Source: a bacterium
GTDB lineage: Bacteria > Zixibacteria > MSB-5A5 > WJJR01
Direction: 5' to 3'
Length of the DNA stretch: 36,758 bases
Assembly (NCBI GenBank): GCA_035559435.1
Contig: DATMBC010000064.1
Coordinates: 1 to 36,758 of the forward strand
In this document: positions 25,865-34,561 of the stretch, piece after piece
Numbering within the stretch: the stretch's first letter is position 1
Layout of the letters: every line of letters starts with the position of its first letter
Notes under the pieces: model-generated
Database searches by the model: none
Told to the model about the DNA's origin: nothing
What the model saw: only the letters and a program-made list of their open reading frames with translations
Program-made: the position numbers and the translations under genes

Positions 25865-25899
25865 AAGCCCCGCGGGCGCAAAGCCCGCGGGGCTTTTTT
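25865..25899 (+). terminator. Rho-independent terminator of the 21190 gene
   Basis: A perfect 13-bp stem (25865-25877/25883-25895) with a 5-base loop and six T (25894-25899), 25 bases after the stop. Confidence 0.93.
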
Positions 25900-25958
25900 G
25901 TGCTTCCTGATACCGGAGCCAGTTTTTGTCAAAAGCCGGACCCCGCCGGGTCAACTGC

Positions 25959-25986
25959 TTGACTACCTGATTTATGGGGTTAGATT
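25959..25986 (+). promoter_or_regulatory. Promoter of the 26213 gene
   Basis: TTGACT (25959-25964), a 16-base spacer and TAGATT (25981-25986). Transcription from about 25993 gives a leader of about 220 nt, similar in length to that of the 21190 gene. Apart from the hairpin at 26162-26182 the leader shows nothing recognisable. Confidence 0.5.
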
Positions 25987-26161
25987 ATCTGTGGAGCAAG
26001 GGACTCGTCTGATTACCGTCCAGTCATTCTGATCGACCGCGGCCCCGGCCGCGTCACGCGCATTTGTCATCGTCTTCACGGTCGGAGGTGGAGTCCGAGC
26101 CGGCATTCTGACAACCTGAACGAGGCGCCCAAGCGCCTGTCGCGCCGCTTTGCCAAAAAAG

Positions 26162-26182
26162 CCGGCGACTCCCCGTCGCCGG
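26162..26182. promoter_or_regulatory. Hairpin in the leader of the 26213 gene
   Basis: CCGGCGAC (26162-26169) pairs with GTCGCCGG (26175-26182) over a 5-base loop, 16 bases before the Shine-Dalgarno. On the minus strand it is followed by six T, so it would also stop antisense transcription. Confidence 0.45.
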
Positions 26183-26212
26183 ATCGCAAGACATCGATAG
26201 GGAGGTGTGGAG

Positions 26213-29200
26213 ATGACCGCTAATCAATTGTCCAAGCGCCTGCGGGTGTACGGACAGTGCGTCGGGTTCTGTGCCCTGGTGCTGTTGGCCGCGATGGTTG
26301 CGACCGCCGCCGGCGCGTCCGCCGCCGTGCTCAGCACCGACAAACCCGACTATGCGCCCGGAGAGACCATCCACATCCGCGGCGCCGGCTTCGGCTCCGC
26401 CGAAATCGTGAGCGTGCATATCACCCACGCCGACGGCACGCCCGAAACAGGGGAGGGGCACCAGCCGTGGGAGGTGCGCGCCAACGGTTCCGGCGGTTTC
26501 GTCACCGACTGGATCGTGCCGTTTGATGACAACGTCGACGAGATCCTGCTCATCACCGCCACCGGATTGACTTCGGGCACCATCTCCACCACCACGGTCG
26601 TCGACGCCAACACCAATCTCGCCTTCCTCTCAGTGCCCGAGTCGGTGCCGCCGAGCACGCCGTTTACCATCCGCTTCCGGCTGACGCAGGATTGCGGCGG
26701 CGGCGATGAAGCGCCGCTGCCCGGACGCGCGGTGCTGATCCTGCTGACGCAGGGCGCCAACTGCGGCGTCGATGTCGGCAACGAGCCCGACACCACGGTC
26801 ATCACCGACGCCTTCGGCGAGGCCACGGTCCATCTGGTCTCGCCGCCGGTGGATTTCGCCGTGCGTCTAAAGTTCCTCGGTGAAGAGAAGCCCAACCCCT
26901 GCCCGAACCCGGGCAACAGCGTCTGCGCGCCGACCGATCCGAACGCCAGCAAGCGTTGCGTGTCGTTGTCGAATGCGAACATCTGCCAGGTGGTCTCATC
27001 GATCACCTGTGATCCGCTCCAATCGGTTTGCCCGCCGGCCGCCTCGGTCAGTTGCGAGTCCGATGTCCCGCCGCCCGATCCATCGCTGGTCGTCTGCCAG
27101 GGCGGCTGTCCGCCGGTGGTCACCGCCTGGATCGGCGACAGTCCGCTCACCGGCGGCCCGTGCGGCGGCACGATTGCCCGCACCTACCGCTGCACCGACG
27201 CGCTCGGGAACACGTCGGACTGCGTCCAGACCATCACCATCGACGACAACGATCCGCCGTCATTCCCCGCCGGCTGCACACAGGCGGATACGTTTGCCTG
27301 TGTCGCGGATGTTCCGGCGCAGGCGCTGGGCGGATTCGACCCACTGGACAATTGCGATGCCACGGTGACCGTGACGGCTACGCGCACCGCCAACGGCGGC
27401 GCGGGTTGTGTGGATGACCCGTTGGTCATCACCGATGTGTACACCGCCACGGATGATTGCGGCAACACGGCACACTGCCGGCGTGTCTGGACGGTCATCG
27501 ACGATGTCGCGCCGACGATCATCTGCCCGGCGGACTTTGCCGTCGAACGCTTCGTTGACATTCCCACCTGCGATCCGTCCGATGCCACCGCCGCGGACAA
27601 CTGCGGCACGGTCACGGTCACCTGCAGCGATGGCCCGCTGGTCGGCGAGTCCTGCGGCGGCACGGTGACGCGCACCTTCACCGCCACCGACGCCTGTGGC
27701 AACAGCGCCTCCTGCACCCAGACGATCACCGTGGACGACACCACGCCGCCCACGATCGTCTGCCCGGCCGACGCGCTCTATGAATGCGGCGAGGATGTGC
27801 CGGCCTGCGATCCGGCCGATGCGACCGCGTCGGACAATTACGGCGTCCAATCGGTCACCTGCGTCGACACGCCGACCGCGACCGGCTTGATTCGCACCTA
27901 CACCGCGACCGACTCCTGCGGCAATTCCGCCTCCTGCGCGCAGATCATCACGATCGACGATGACACGCCTCCGATCTTCGTCGACTGCGTGCCCGAAATC
28001 CGTGTGCAATGCCGGGCCGATGTTCCGCCCTGTCCCGCCACGATGCCGGTCTTCGATGAGTGTCTCGGATTGATCGTCGCGCCGGTGACCTGCTCCGATG
28101 GTCCGTTGGTGGGCGGTGTCTGCGGCGGCGCCATCACCCGCACCATCACCGTGACCGACGCGGCCGGCAATACCGCCACCTGCATCCAGATCATCACCGT
28201 CAGCGACACCCAGCCGCCGGTGATCACCTGCCCTCCCGATTTCACGGTGGGCTGCTTTGGCGACATTCCGCCCTGCGACCCGACTGAGGCGACCGCCACT
28301 GACAACTGCGGCCCGGTCACGCTCTCCTGCGTGGATGCGCTGATCGCCGACGGGGTCGTGCGCACGTTTACCGCGACCGATGGCTGCGGCAACAGCGCCA
28401 GTTGCACGCAACGCGTCGTGGTTATCGACACCACGCCGCCGGTGTTCGTCGACTGTGTGCCGGAAATCCACGTTGCCTGTGTGGAGGATGTCCCGCCCTG
28501 TCCGACCGCGATGCCGATATTCGATGAGTGCCTCGGCCTGATCGTTTTGCCGGCGACCTGTGTCGATGGCCCGCTAGTCGGCGGACCGTGCGGCGGCACG
28601 ATCACACGCACGATTGCCGTCTCCGACGCGGCCGGCAACGTCGCCGCCTGCGTTCAGACCATTACCATCGATGACACCACACCTCCGACCATCGTCTGTC
28701 CGCCCGACGTGACGCTCGAATGCTCCGCGTCCACCGATCCCGACAGCACCGGCAGGGCGACCGCCACGGACAACTGCCTGCCCGCGCCCGTCGTGAACTA
28801 CATCGATGAAGTGCATCCGGGACAGTGTGAGGGCATGAGTTTGGTCATCCGCACCTGGACTGCAACCGATGCCTGCGACAACAGCGCCACTTGCGTCCAG
28901 TTGATCACGCTGCTGGACACCGCGCCGCCTACTCTGACCTGTCCGTCCGATGTCACGGTGGAGTGCGGCGATCCGATCGATCCGGCGGCCACCGGCTGGG
29001 CCACCGCCGTGGATGCCTGCGATCCGGAGCCGACCGTCGCCTACACCGAATCCCGCGCGCCCGGCGCCTGCCCGGGCGAGTTTTTCCTCTATCGCATCTG
29101 GACGGCGGCCGACGACTGCGGCAATTCCACGCTGTGCATCCAGTTGATCACCGTCGACGACTCGCAGGGGCCGGTTATCACCTGCCCGCCCGATGTCACA

Positions 29201-31078
29201 ATCGGCTGCCATGACCCCGTCGATCCGCTGTCGACCGGCCAGGCGACGGCCGCGGACGTTTGCGATCCGCAGCCCGCGATCGACTATCGCGATGCGGTCA
29301 CACCCGGCTCGTGCGCCTCGAATTACGTCATCAAGCGCACCTGGATCGCCACCGACCTCTGCGGCAACGTCTCTCAATGTGTCCAGACCATCACCGCGAT
29401 CGACACCGCGCCGCCGGTCTTTGTCAGCGTGCCGCCGCCGATCACCGTGAACGGACTGGCGGGGCTGCCGCCCTGCACGCTCGATGGCGTCGAAGTCGAA
29501 GACGATTGCGGCGAAGTAACGCTGACCTGCACCCGCGCCGGGTTGGGCGGCGTCAGTTGCGGCACCATCCCGGTGCCGGTCCGCTACATCTTTACCGCGG
29601 TCGATGAATGCGGCAACCGCGCCACCTTCACGCGCATCGTCACCGTGATCATGGAGCCGTGCAACTTCTTCGCCTCCGCCGGCCCGCCGGACAAAGGCGA
29701 GATCATCGCCCCGGTCGGCTCGCGCATCACCGTGCCGGTGCGCATCGATGTGGTCGAGGAGGAATTGGAGGCCGTGCGGTTGGCCTTCGGCTACGACCCT
29801 GAGGCGCTCACGCTGCTGGATGTTGATCGCGGCGACGCGGTCAGTTTGTGGAAGTCCTTCACCTACGACATCACCGTGGGGGACCGTCCCGGCTCGCGCA
29901 TGGTGGTGGTGCAGGCGGCCGCCAATCTGGATGGGCAGAGCAATCTGCCGACCAACGCTTTCTGGCCGCGCGGCGTCATCGCGAAGCTGCACTTTGCCGT
30001 CGCTCCCGACCGCGCCCGCGAAGGCCAGACCCTGCCGATCTGGTCGGCGCAGACCGACTGCGGCGCCAATTGCTTCCTCTCGCACGAGCGCGATGTCGCC
30101 TTCGTGCGCAAGGATGTCGGCGATGCCTGCGGCGCGCTGGCCATGCCGGTCTCGCCGGCGATCGTGATCACGCCGGCCACGGTCCGCCTCGCCGCGCCGG
30201 TGAGCGAGGCAGGGGACATCAACCGCAACGGCGCCGCCTATGAAGTCGGCGATGCGGTGCTGCTGATCGATTATCTCGCCGGCGGCGACGTCTTCTCCGC
30301 CGATCCGTTCATGCGCGGCCTGCAGATCGAGGCGTCGGATGTCAACGCCGACGGCGTGCCGGCCACCGTGGCCGACCTGGTCTACCTGATCCGGGTTATC
30401 TCCGGCGCGGCCATGCCGATTCCGGGCGCGAAACTCTCGCCCTTTGCGACCGAGGCCCGCATCGAAACCCAGGTCGCCGCCAACGAGGCGCGGGTTGTGC
30501 TCGATGCCCCCACCGACATCGGCGGCCTGCTGCTCACCTTCCGCCCGCAGGGGCTGGACTGCGGCGAGCCGATACTGTCGGCCGCAGCGGCGGGGATGAA
30601 AGTGCGCGCACGGACTACCGAAAGCGGTGAGCTGAAAATCCTCATCTATGGTTGGGACGCGAACGCCTTCGTTGCCTCCGGCCACCACCAGTTGCTCTCT
30701 CTGGCGACCAACGGATCCGGTTCTCTCGAACTGGTCGGCGTCGAAATTTCCGATGCCCAAGGCGCATTGCTCGCCGTGCGTCAGGCCCGCGCGATTGTGC
30801 CGGAAGGGTATGCGCTCCTGCAGAACTACCCGAACCCGTTCAACGCCGGCACGGTGATCCCGATCGCGCTGCCGCAGGCCGGGGAGTGGAGCATTACGAT
30901 CTGCAACGTCGCCGGCCAGACCGTGCGCCGTCTGCAAGGCTTCGATGGCCCCGGCCCAGTGCAGGTGGCGTGGGATGGACGCGCCGCCGACGGCGCCGAA
31001 CTGGCCAGCGGTGTGTACTTCTACCGTCTCGATGCCGGTGCCTGGACCGCGACACGTAAGATGATCCTGCTGAAGTAG
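26213..31078 (+). CDS. Giant surface protein: 11 HYR-like repeats, cohesin-like, dockerin-like, T9SS tag
   Basis: This 1,621-residue protein is a tandem paralogue of the 21190 gene. ATG 26213 has AGGGAGG (26199-26205) 7 bases upstream, better placed than the GTG at 26207. The signal peptide has its core at about residues 17-33 (CVGFCALVLLAAMVATAAG). An Ig-like domain (about 38-135, TDKPDYAPGETIHIRGAG) is followed by about eleven HYR-like repeats (about 270-1145), a cohesin-like domain (about 1149-1310), dockerin-like repeats (about 1331-1395, GDINRNGAAYEVGDAVLLID and SDVNADGVPATVADLVYLIR) and a T9SS tag (about 1532-1621, NYPNPFNAGTVIP to RKMILLK). Compared with the paralogue it has an extra FVDCVPEI-type repeat: two such repeats (around 27980 and 28450) are more alike than their neighbours, which suggests internal duplication. 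One repeat has DNY in place of DNC. The likely role is adhesion or surface assembly. Confidence 0.87.
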   Translation: MTANQLSKRLRVYGQCVGFCALVLLAAMVATAAGASAAVLSTDKPDYAPGETIHIRGAGFGSAEIVSVHITHADGTPETGEGHQPWEVRANGSGGFVTDWIVPFDDNVDEILLITATGLTSGTISTTTVVDANTNLAFLSVPESVPPSTPFTIRFRLTQDCGGGDEAPLPGRAVLILLTQGANCGVDVGNEPDTTVITDAFGEATVHLVSPPVDFAVRLKFLGEEKPNPCPNPGNSVCAPTDPNASKRCVSLSNANICQVVSSITCDPLQSVCPPAASVSCESDVPPPDPSLVVCQGGCPPVVTAWIGDSPLTGGPCGGTIARTYRCTDALGNTSDCVQTITIDDNDPPSFPAGCTQADTFACVADVPAQALGGFDPLDNCDATVTVTATRTANGGAGCVDDPLVITDVYTATDDCGNTAHCRRVWTVIDDVAPTIICPADFAVERFVDIPTCDPSDATAADNCGTVTVTCSDGPLVGESCGGTVTRTFTATDACGNSASCTQTITVDDTTPPTIVCPADALYECGEDVPACDPADATASDNYGVQSVTCVDTPTATGLIRTYTATDSCGNSASCAQIITIDDDTPPIFVDCVPEIRVQCRADVPPCPATMPVFDECLGLIVAPVTCSDGPLVGGVCGGAITRTITVTDAAGNTATCIQIITVSDTQPPVITCPPDFTVGCFGDIPPCDPTEATATDNCGPVTLSCVDALIADGVVRTFTATDGCGNSASCTQRVVVIDTTPPVFVDCVPEIHVACVEDVPPCPTAMPIFDECLGLIVLPATCVDGPLVGGPCGGTITRTIAVSDAAGNVAACVQTITIDDTTPPTIVCPPDVTLECSASTDPDSTGRATATDNCLPAPVVNYIDEVHPGQCEGMSLVIRTWTATDACDNSATCVQLITLLDTAPPTLTCPSDVTVECGDPIDPAATGWATAVDACDPEPTVAYTESRAPGACPGEFFLYRIWTAADDCGNSTLCIQLITVDDSQGPVITCPPDVTIGCHDPVDPLSTGQATAADVCDPQPAIDYRDAVTPGSCASNYVIKRTWIATDLCGNVSQCVQTITAIDTAPPVFVSVPPPITVNGLAGLPPCTLDGVEVEDDCGEVTLTCTRAGLGGVSCGTIPVPVRYIFTAVDECGNRATFTRIVTVIMEPCNFFASAGPPDKGEIIAPVGSRITVPVRIDVVEEELEAVRLAFGYDPEALTLLDVDRGDAVSLWKSFTYDITVGDRPGSRMVVVQAAANLDGQSNLPTNAFWPRGVIAKLHFAVAPDRAREGQTLPIWSAQTDCGANCFLSHERDVAFVRKDVGDACGALAMPVSPAIVITPATVRLAAPVSEAGDINRNGAAYEVGDAVLLIDYLAGGDVFSADPFMRGLQIEASDVNADGVPATVADLVYLIRVISGAAMPIPGAKLSPFATEARIETQVAANEARVVLDAPTDIGGLLLTFRPQGLDCGEPILSAAAAGMKVRARTTESGELKILIYGWDANAFVASGHHQLLSLATNGSGSLELVGVEISDAQGALLAVRQARAIVPEGYALLQNYPNPFNAGTVIPIALPQAGEWSITICNVAGQTVRRLQGFDGPGPVQVAWDGRAADGAELASGVYFYRLDAGAWTATRKMILLK

Positions 31079-31100
31079 CGCGTCAGATCCATCGAAACAA

Positions 31101-31137
31101 GAAACCCCGCTGGTCATCCGGCCCGCGGGGTTTCCTG
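31101..31137 (+). terminator. Probable terminator of the 26213 gene
   Basis: A 10-bp stem GAAACCCCGC (31101-31110)/GCGGGGTTTC (31125-31134) begins 22 bases after the stop. The following T content is poor, so termination may be weak. Confidence 0.65.
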
Positions 31138-31154
31138 TAATCGAAGTTTCGGAA

Positions 31155-31204
31155 GTCATCGATCGGTCGGGATCGTCGGCGCAGTCCTCCTGACCTACGA
31201 CTGC
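31155..31204. repeat. 50-bp direct repeat, copy A
   Basis: It matches 31396-31445 at 48 of 50 positions (differences G/T and C/G). The pair flanks 191 bases that contain the 31277-31353 palindrome. No gene overlaps it. Confidence 0.8.
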
Positions 31205-31276
31205 CTCTCTCATCGACGGGCAAAGCGAAGATGCTTCGCTCCGCTGATCATGACAGAGGGAGGGGTGAAATGGATT

Positions 31277-31353
31277 GGGAGGGCAAGGCTTCTGCCGAGC
31301 CTGCTTTTTTTGGTCGCCACCAAGAGCAGGCTCGGCGGGAGCTTCGCCCTCCC
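31277..31353. repeat. Long imperfect palindrome (29-bp arms), REP/MITE-like
   Basis: The left arm 31277-31305 and right arm 31325-31353 are complementary at 25 of 29 positions; three of the four exceptions would be G-U pairs in RNA. The 19-base centre contains a T-run. Arms of the form GGGAGGGC...GAGCC recall palindromic interspersed repeats I know from other environmental bacteria. No transposase is present. The area 31135-31495 otherwise holds no gene. Confidence 0.7.
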
Positions 31354-31395
31354 GAGACTGAGCATTTGGTATGTCGGGAACCCCGCGCTTCCGAT

Positions 31396-31445
31396 GTCAT
31401 CGATCTGTCGGGATCGTCGGCGCAGTGCTCCTGACCTACGACTGC
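31396..31445. repeat. 50-bp direct repeat, copy B
   Basis: Partner of 31155-31204. It ends 50 bases before the 3' end of the PLP-enzyme gene on the minus strand. Confidence 0.8.
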
Positions 31446-31495
31446 GAACGTTACAACGCGCGAAGGGAGCAGGGGGGAGGCACGGTCACTTCGTG

Positions 31496-32527
31496 TCAGA
31501 CCGCAAACCCCTTTTCCTTCATCCACCGCTCGCTCAAGAACTTCGAAAGATAGCGCATGCCGCTGTCGGCGAAGAGCGTCACGATGTTGAGATCGCGCTG
31601 CGTTGGATTGGCGGCACACCACTTGCGCAACGCCGCCATCGCCGAACCGGCCGAGCCGCCGGCGATCAGCCCTTCCTCCATCACGATGCGCCGCGCCTCG
31701 GCGAACGCCTCGGCGTCGTCGCTTTGCAGCACCTCATCGACCACGGAAAAGTCCATCGCGCCACAGGGCGTGTCGGTGCCGATTCCCTCGACGTAATAAC
31801 GGCCCGGCTCGCCTTCGCGGTTGTGGGTGAACAGTTCATGGAAGATCGATCCGACGGGATCGACCGCAAGCACACGCACGCCCGGCTTGACCTCCTTCAG
31901 GTAGCGCGCGATGCCGGAGAGCGTGCCGCCGGTGCCGATCCCGGCGATGAACACATCGACCTGCCCATCCATCTGCTGCCAGATTTCCGGGCCGGTGGTG
32001 CGGTAGTGCGCCTCGATGTTCAGCGGATTGTGGTACTGGTCGACCAGATAGGCGCCCCGCTCCCTGGCGATCCGTCGCGCCGAGGAGTAGTACGAATCGG
32101 GATGATCATGCGGCACATCGGTGGGGCAGATCACCACCTCGGCCCCCAGGGCGCGAATCAGGTCAATCTTCTCCGCCGAGGTCTTGTCGGGGACGGTGAA
32201 CAGCGCGCGGTAGCCCTTCTGGCGCGCCACCATCGCCACCGACACCGCGGTGTTGCCCGAAGAATTGTCGATCACCAGATCGCCCGGCTTGATCCAGCCG
32301 CGGCGCTCGGCCTCGTCGAGGACAAAGAGCGCCAGACGGTCCTTCACCGAACCGGTGGGGTTGAAGTACTCCAGCTTGGCGTAGACACGGTGCGGCAGAT
32401 CGCGCACCGTCGGGCCCAGCCGCACCAGCGGCGTATGGCCGATCAAATCGAGAATGCCGCGGTCCACGTCGGAACGGAACGCCGCGGCGCGCTCGCGCGC
32501 AATGGATTCTGTCGTTGTTGTCGTCAT
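31496..32527 (-). CDS. PLP-dependent cystathionine beta-synthase/cysteine synthase-like enzyme
   Basis: This is a 343-residue fold-type II PLP enzyme. NPTGSVKDR places the Schiff-base Lys at residue 62, SSGNTA (89-94) is the substrate/phosphate loop corresponding to TSGNT, and GIGTGGT is the phosphate-binding glycine loop. The segment DPVGSIF and the later YYVEGIGTD and LFADSGMRYLSKFL read more like cystathionine beta-synthase than the usual CysK, but no C-terminal CBS regulatory domain is present. It should carry out beta-replacement on serine, O-acetylserine or cysteine; the exact substrates are not readable. It lies 61 bases downstream of the aldehyde dehydrogenase on the same strand and could be part of the BMC transcript, although no encapsulation peptide is obvious. 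The N-terminal MTTTTTES is low-complexity. No terminator was seen behind it. Confidence 0.85.
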   Translation of the reverse strand: MTTTTTESIARERAAAFRSDVDRGILDLIGHTPLVRLGPTVRDLPHRVYAKLEYFNPTGSVKDRLALFVLDEAERRGWIKPGDLVIDNSSGNTAVSVAMVARQKGYRALFTVPDKTSAEKIDLIRALGAEVVICPTDVPHDHPDSYYSSARRIARERGAYLVDQYHNPLNIEAHYRTTGPEIWQQMDGQVDVFIAGIGTGGTLSGIARYLKEVKPGVRVLAVDPVGSIFHELFTHNREGEPGRYYVEGIGTDTPCGAMDFSVVDEVLQSDDAEAFAEARRIVMEEGLIAGGSAGSAMAALRKWCAANPTQRDLNIVTLFADSGMRYLSKFLSERWMKEKGFAV

Positions 32528-32588
32528 TCGATCACTTATATGCGGATGGTTCCCAATTGTTCGTATGCATTCTCAACTGGCGCCGCCG

Positions 32589-34040
32589 TCAGACGATCCG
32601 AAAGTAGTCGACCAGGGTACATCGCCGCGGCCGGGTGAACGTCGAGGCGCGGGTCAGGCCCTCGCCGGTGGTCCCGGCGATCGACATGGTGGTGTACCCC
32701 TCGCCGCCATACCCCAGCCCCGCCATGTTCGGGCCGTTTTTCACAAAGATGTTGGCGTTGCAGTTCTGCGCCATCGCCGACAGGTGGGTGATGTTGGTCG
32801 AGTGCATGACGAAGGTGTGATGGTAACCGTGCTCGGCGATGATGGCGCGTTCCATCGCCTCTTCGAAGGTGCGGCAGCGGACAAGGGGGAGGATCGGCAA
32901 CAACTGTTCGGCCATGACCAGCGGATGGTCCCAGGCCACCTCCATGAATCCGAGCGTCGCCCGCGATGGCGCCGTAAGTCCGGCCCTGGCAAGAATGACG
33001 TCGAGATCGCTTCCGGCATACTCGCGGTGGATCTTCACCGGCCGGTGGCCGTGTCCGCCCGGATCCTCGGCGACCAGAAGCGCGGTCACCCGGTCGATGT
33101 CGGCGCCTTTGATCTCAAAACCGCCCTGCTGCGCCAGTTCGCGCTTGAGGGCGTCGGCCACCTTGTCGACCACGAAGATTTCCTTCTCGTCGGTGCAGAG
33201 GATGTTGTTGTCGAAGGAGGCGCCCGTCACGATGTCCCGCGCGGCCTTGCCGATGACGGCGCTCTCATCGACCACCACCGGCGGATTGCCCGGTCCGGCG
33301 CAGATGGCGCGTTTGCCGGAGGCCATCGCCAGACGCACCACCGGCATCCCGCCGGTCACCAGTAGCAGGTCGATCCCCGGATGCCTTATCAACGCCGCCG
33401 CGCTGTCCTGCGAGGGCTCGCGCAATACGGTGACCACATTGGCCGGCCCGCCGCCTTGAACGATCGCATCGCTTAACGCCGCGGCCGCCGCCCGGCAGAC
33501 ATGTTTCGCCGCCGGGTGGGGGTTGAACACACAGGCATTGCCCGCCGACACCAGTGAGATCGCGTTATTGATCACCGTCGCCGCCGGATTGGTCGAGGGG
33601 GTGATCACGCCGACCACGCCGAACGGCGCCGGTTCGACGATCGTCAGGCCATCGTCGCCGGAAGTGGAATCGTTTTTCAGGTCGGCCGGGCCCGGAGTCT
33701 TGCGGGCGCAAAGCAGGTTCTTGTTGTACTTGTCCTGGACACGTCCCAGTCCGGTCTCCTCGACCGCCATCCGTGCCCAGAGTTCAGCCGATTGACGCGC
33801 GGTCTCGCGCATCCGGCGGATGATCTCAAAACGCGTTGCCAGCCCCAGATCAAGCAGCGACTTCTGCGCGCGCCCGGCGGCCTCGATGGCCTGGTCCAGC
33901 GTGTCGAAGACCCCGGCCTCGCGTCCCTTCTCGGCGTCGCGTCGCAGAGTCAGGGCCGCCTGCGTCCGGCTGTCCGGACGGCGGATCTCTCGAAGTACTT
34001 TCTGAACGATCTCGGATATTTCGCTGTCAGTCAAAGGCAT
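32589..34040 (-). CDS. CoA-acylating aldehyde dehydrogenase (EutE/PduP type), BMC cargo
   Basis: This 483-residue protein is read from the ATG at 34040. Longer frames reach a GTG at 34097, but that lies inside a palindrome and would precede the natural N-terminus. Residues about 1-21 (MPLTDSEISEIVQKVLREIR) form a short amphipathic helix, followed by a linker. This matches the encapsulation peptides that target EutE and PduP into microcompartments. The dehydrogenase core has GVVGVITPSTNPAATVINN (about 141-159, nucleotide/CoA region), VTGGMPVVRLAMASGK (228-243) and the catalytic Cys282 in SFDNNILCTDEKE. Such enzymes turn an aldehyde, NAD+ and CoA into acyl-CoA and NADH inside the shell. The BMC-H gene lies immediately upstream, separated by 162 bases with a hairpin and a repeat palindrome. 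The aldehyde substrate is unknown. Confidence 0.92.
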   Translation of the reverse strand: MPLTDSEISEIVQKVLREIRRPDSRTQAALTLRRDAEKGREAGVFDTLDQAIEAAGRAQKSLLDLGLATRFEIIRRMRETARQSAELWARMAVEETGLGRVQDKYNKNLLCARKTPGPADLKNDSTSGDDGLTIVEPAPFGVVGVITPSTNPAATVINNAISLVSAGNACVFNPHPAAKHVCRAAAAALSDAIVQGGGPANVVTVLREPSQDSAAALIRHPGIDLLLVTGGMPVVRLAMASGKRAICAGPGNPPVVVDESAVIGKAARDIVTGASFDNNILCTDEKEIFVVDKVADALKRELAQQGGFEIKGADIDRVTALLVAEDPGGHGHRPVKIHREYAGSDLDVILARAGLTAPSRATLGFMEVAWDHPLVMAEQLLPILPLVRCRTFEEAMERAIIAEHGYHHTFVMHSTNITHLSAMAQNCNANIFVKNGPNMAGLGYGGEGYTTMSIAGTTGEGLTRASTFTRPRRCTLVDYFRIV

Positions 34041-34078
34041 GGACGGCAGGACCCAATGGCGATTGCGCATCAAATAAT

Positions 34079-34107
34079 GTAGGGGCGTGTGAACCACACG
34101 CCCCTAC
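34079..34107. repeat. Perfect 13-bp palindrome, REP-like
   Basis: GTAGGGGCGTGTG (34079-34091) and CACACGCCCCTAC (34095-34107) with a 3-base loop, between the shell-protein and aldehyde-dehydrogenase genes. GTAGGGGCG/CGCCCCTAC palindromes are a common type of interspersed repeat. It could modulate the downstream cistron. Confidence 0.75.
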
Positions 34108-34176
34108 GCTCAACTGGACATTGCACCGCCGTATCGTCGCACGACCCTCCAGGGCGAAGAAGACGACGGCAATTGC

Positions 34177-34195
34177 CCGCCCCGGCACGGGGCGG
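34177..34195 (-). promoter_or_regulatory. Intercistronic hairpin after the shell-protein gene
   Basis: CCGCCCC (34177-34183) pairs with GGGGCGG (34189-34195), 7 bases beyond the BMC-H stop on the minus strand, with no T-run. It may protect the 3' end of a processed shell-protein mRNA and so favour shell over enzyme; that is inference. Confidence 0.45.
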
Positions 34196-34202
34196 AAATG
34201 GC

Positions 34203-34487
34203 CTACTTCTCGCCCGGCAGACGGGTCGGGAAGATTTCGTGCACGTTGCCATGCGGGCGCGGGATCACATGCACCGCGACCACCTCGCCGACTTTGCCGG
34301 CCGCGGCGGCGCCGGCATCGGTGGCGGCTTTGCAGGCAGCCACGTCGCCGCGCACCATCGCCGTCACATACCCGCCGCCGATTTTCTCATAGCCGACCAA
34401 AGTGACCTTTGCGGCCTTCACCATGGCGTCGGATGCCTCAATCAGTGCGACCAATCCCTTGGTCTCGATCATTCCCAATGCTTCCAT
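34203..34487 (-). CDS. BMC-H hexameric microcompartment shell protein
   Basis: This is a 94-residue single BMC domain (Pfam BMC type; PduA/EutM/CcmK-like). The start at 34487 is preceded by GGAGG 8 bases upstream; the longer open frame to 34541 has no family support. [20 protein letters not shown] is the classic opening. KIGGGYVT (residues 35-42) forms the central pore loop, with Gly at the position of the PduA pore Ser and Tyr where Leu is common. [14 protein letters not shown] (47-60) closes the core, and [15 protein letters not shown] is the standard C-terminal extension. Six copies form a flat hexamer that tiles the shell, and the pore passes substrates. It is the first gene after a near-consensus promoter, consistent with the high dosage a shell needs. 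No BMC-T or pentamer (BMC-P) gene is in the window. Confidence 0.96.
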   Translation of the reverse strand: MEALGMIETKGLVALIEASDAMVKAAKVTLVGYEKIGGGYVTAMVRGDVAACKAATDAGAAAAGKVGEVVAVHVIPRPHGNVHEIFPTRLPGEK

Positions 34488-34561
34488 AAGTCGGCCTCCG
34501 GCCATTACTTCCGAAGTGAGTGAAAAAGTCCGGCCCGGCACCCCGTCCCGGTGTGCCGCGA

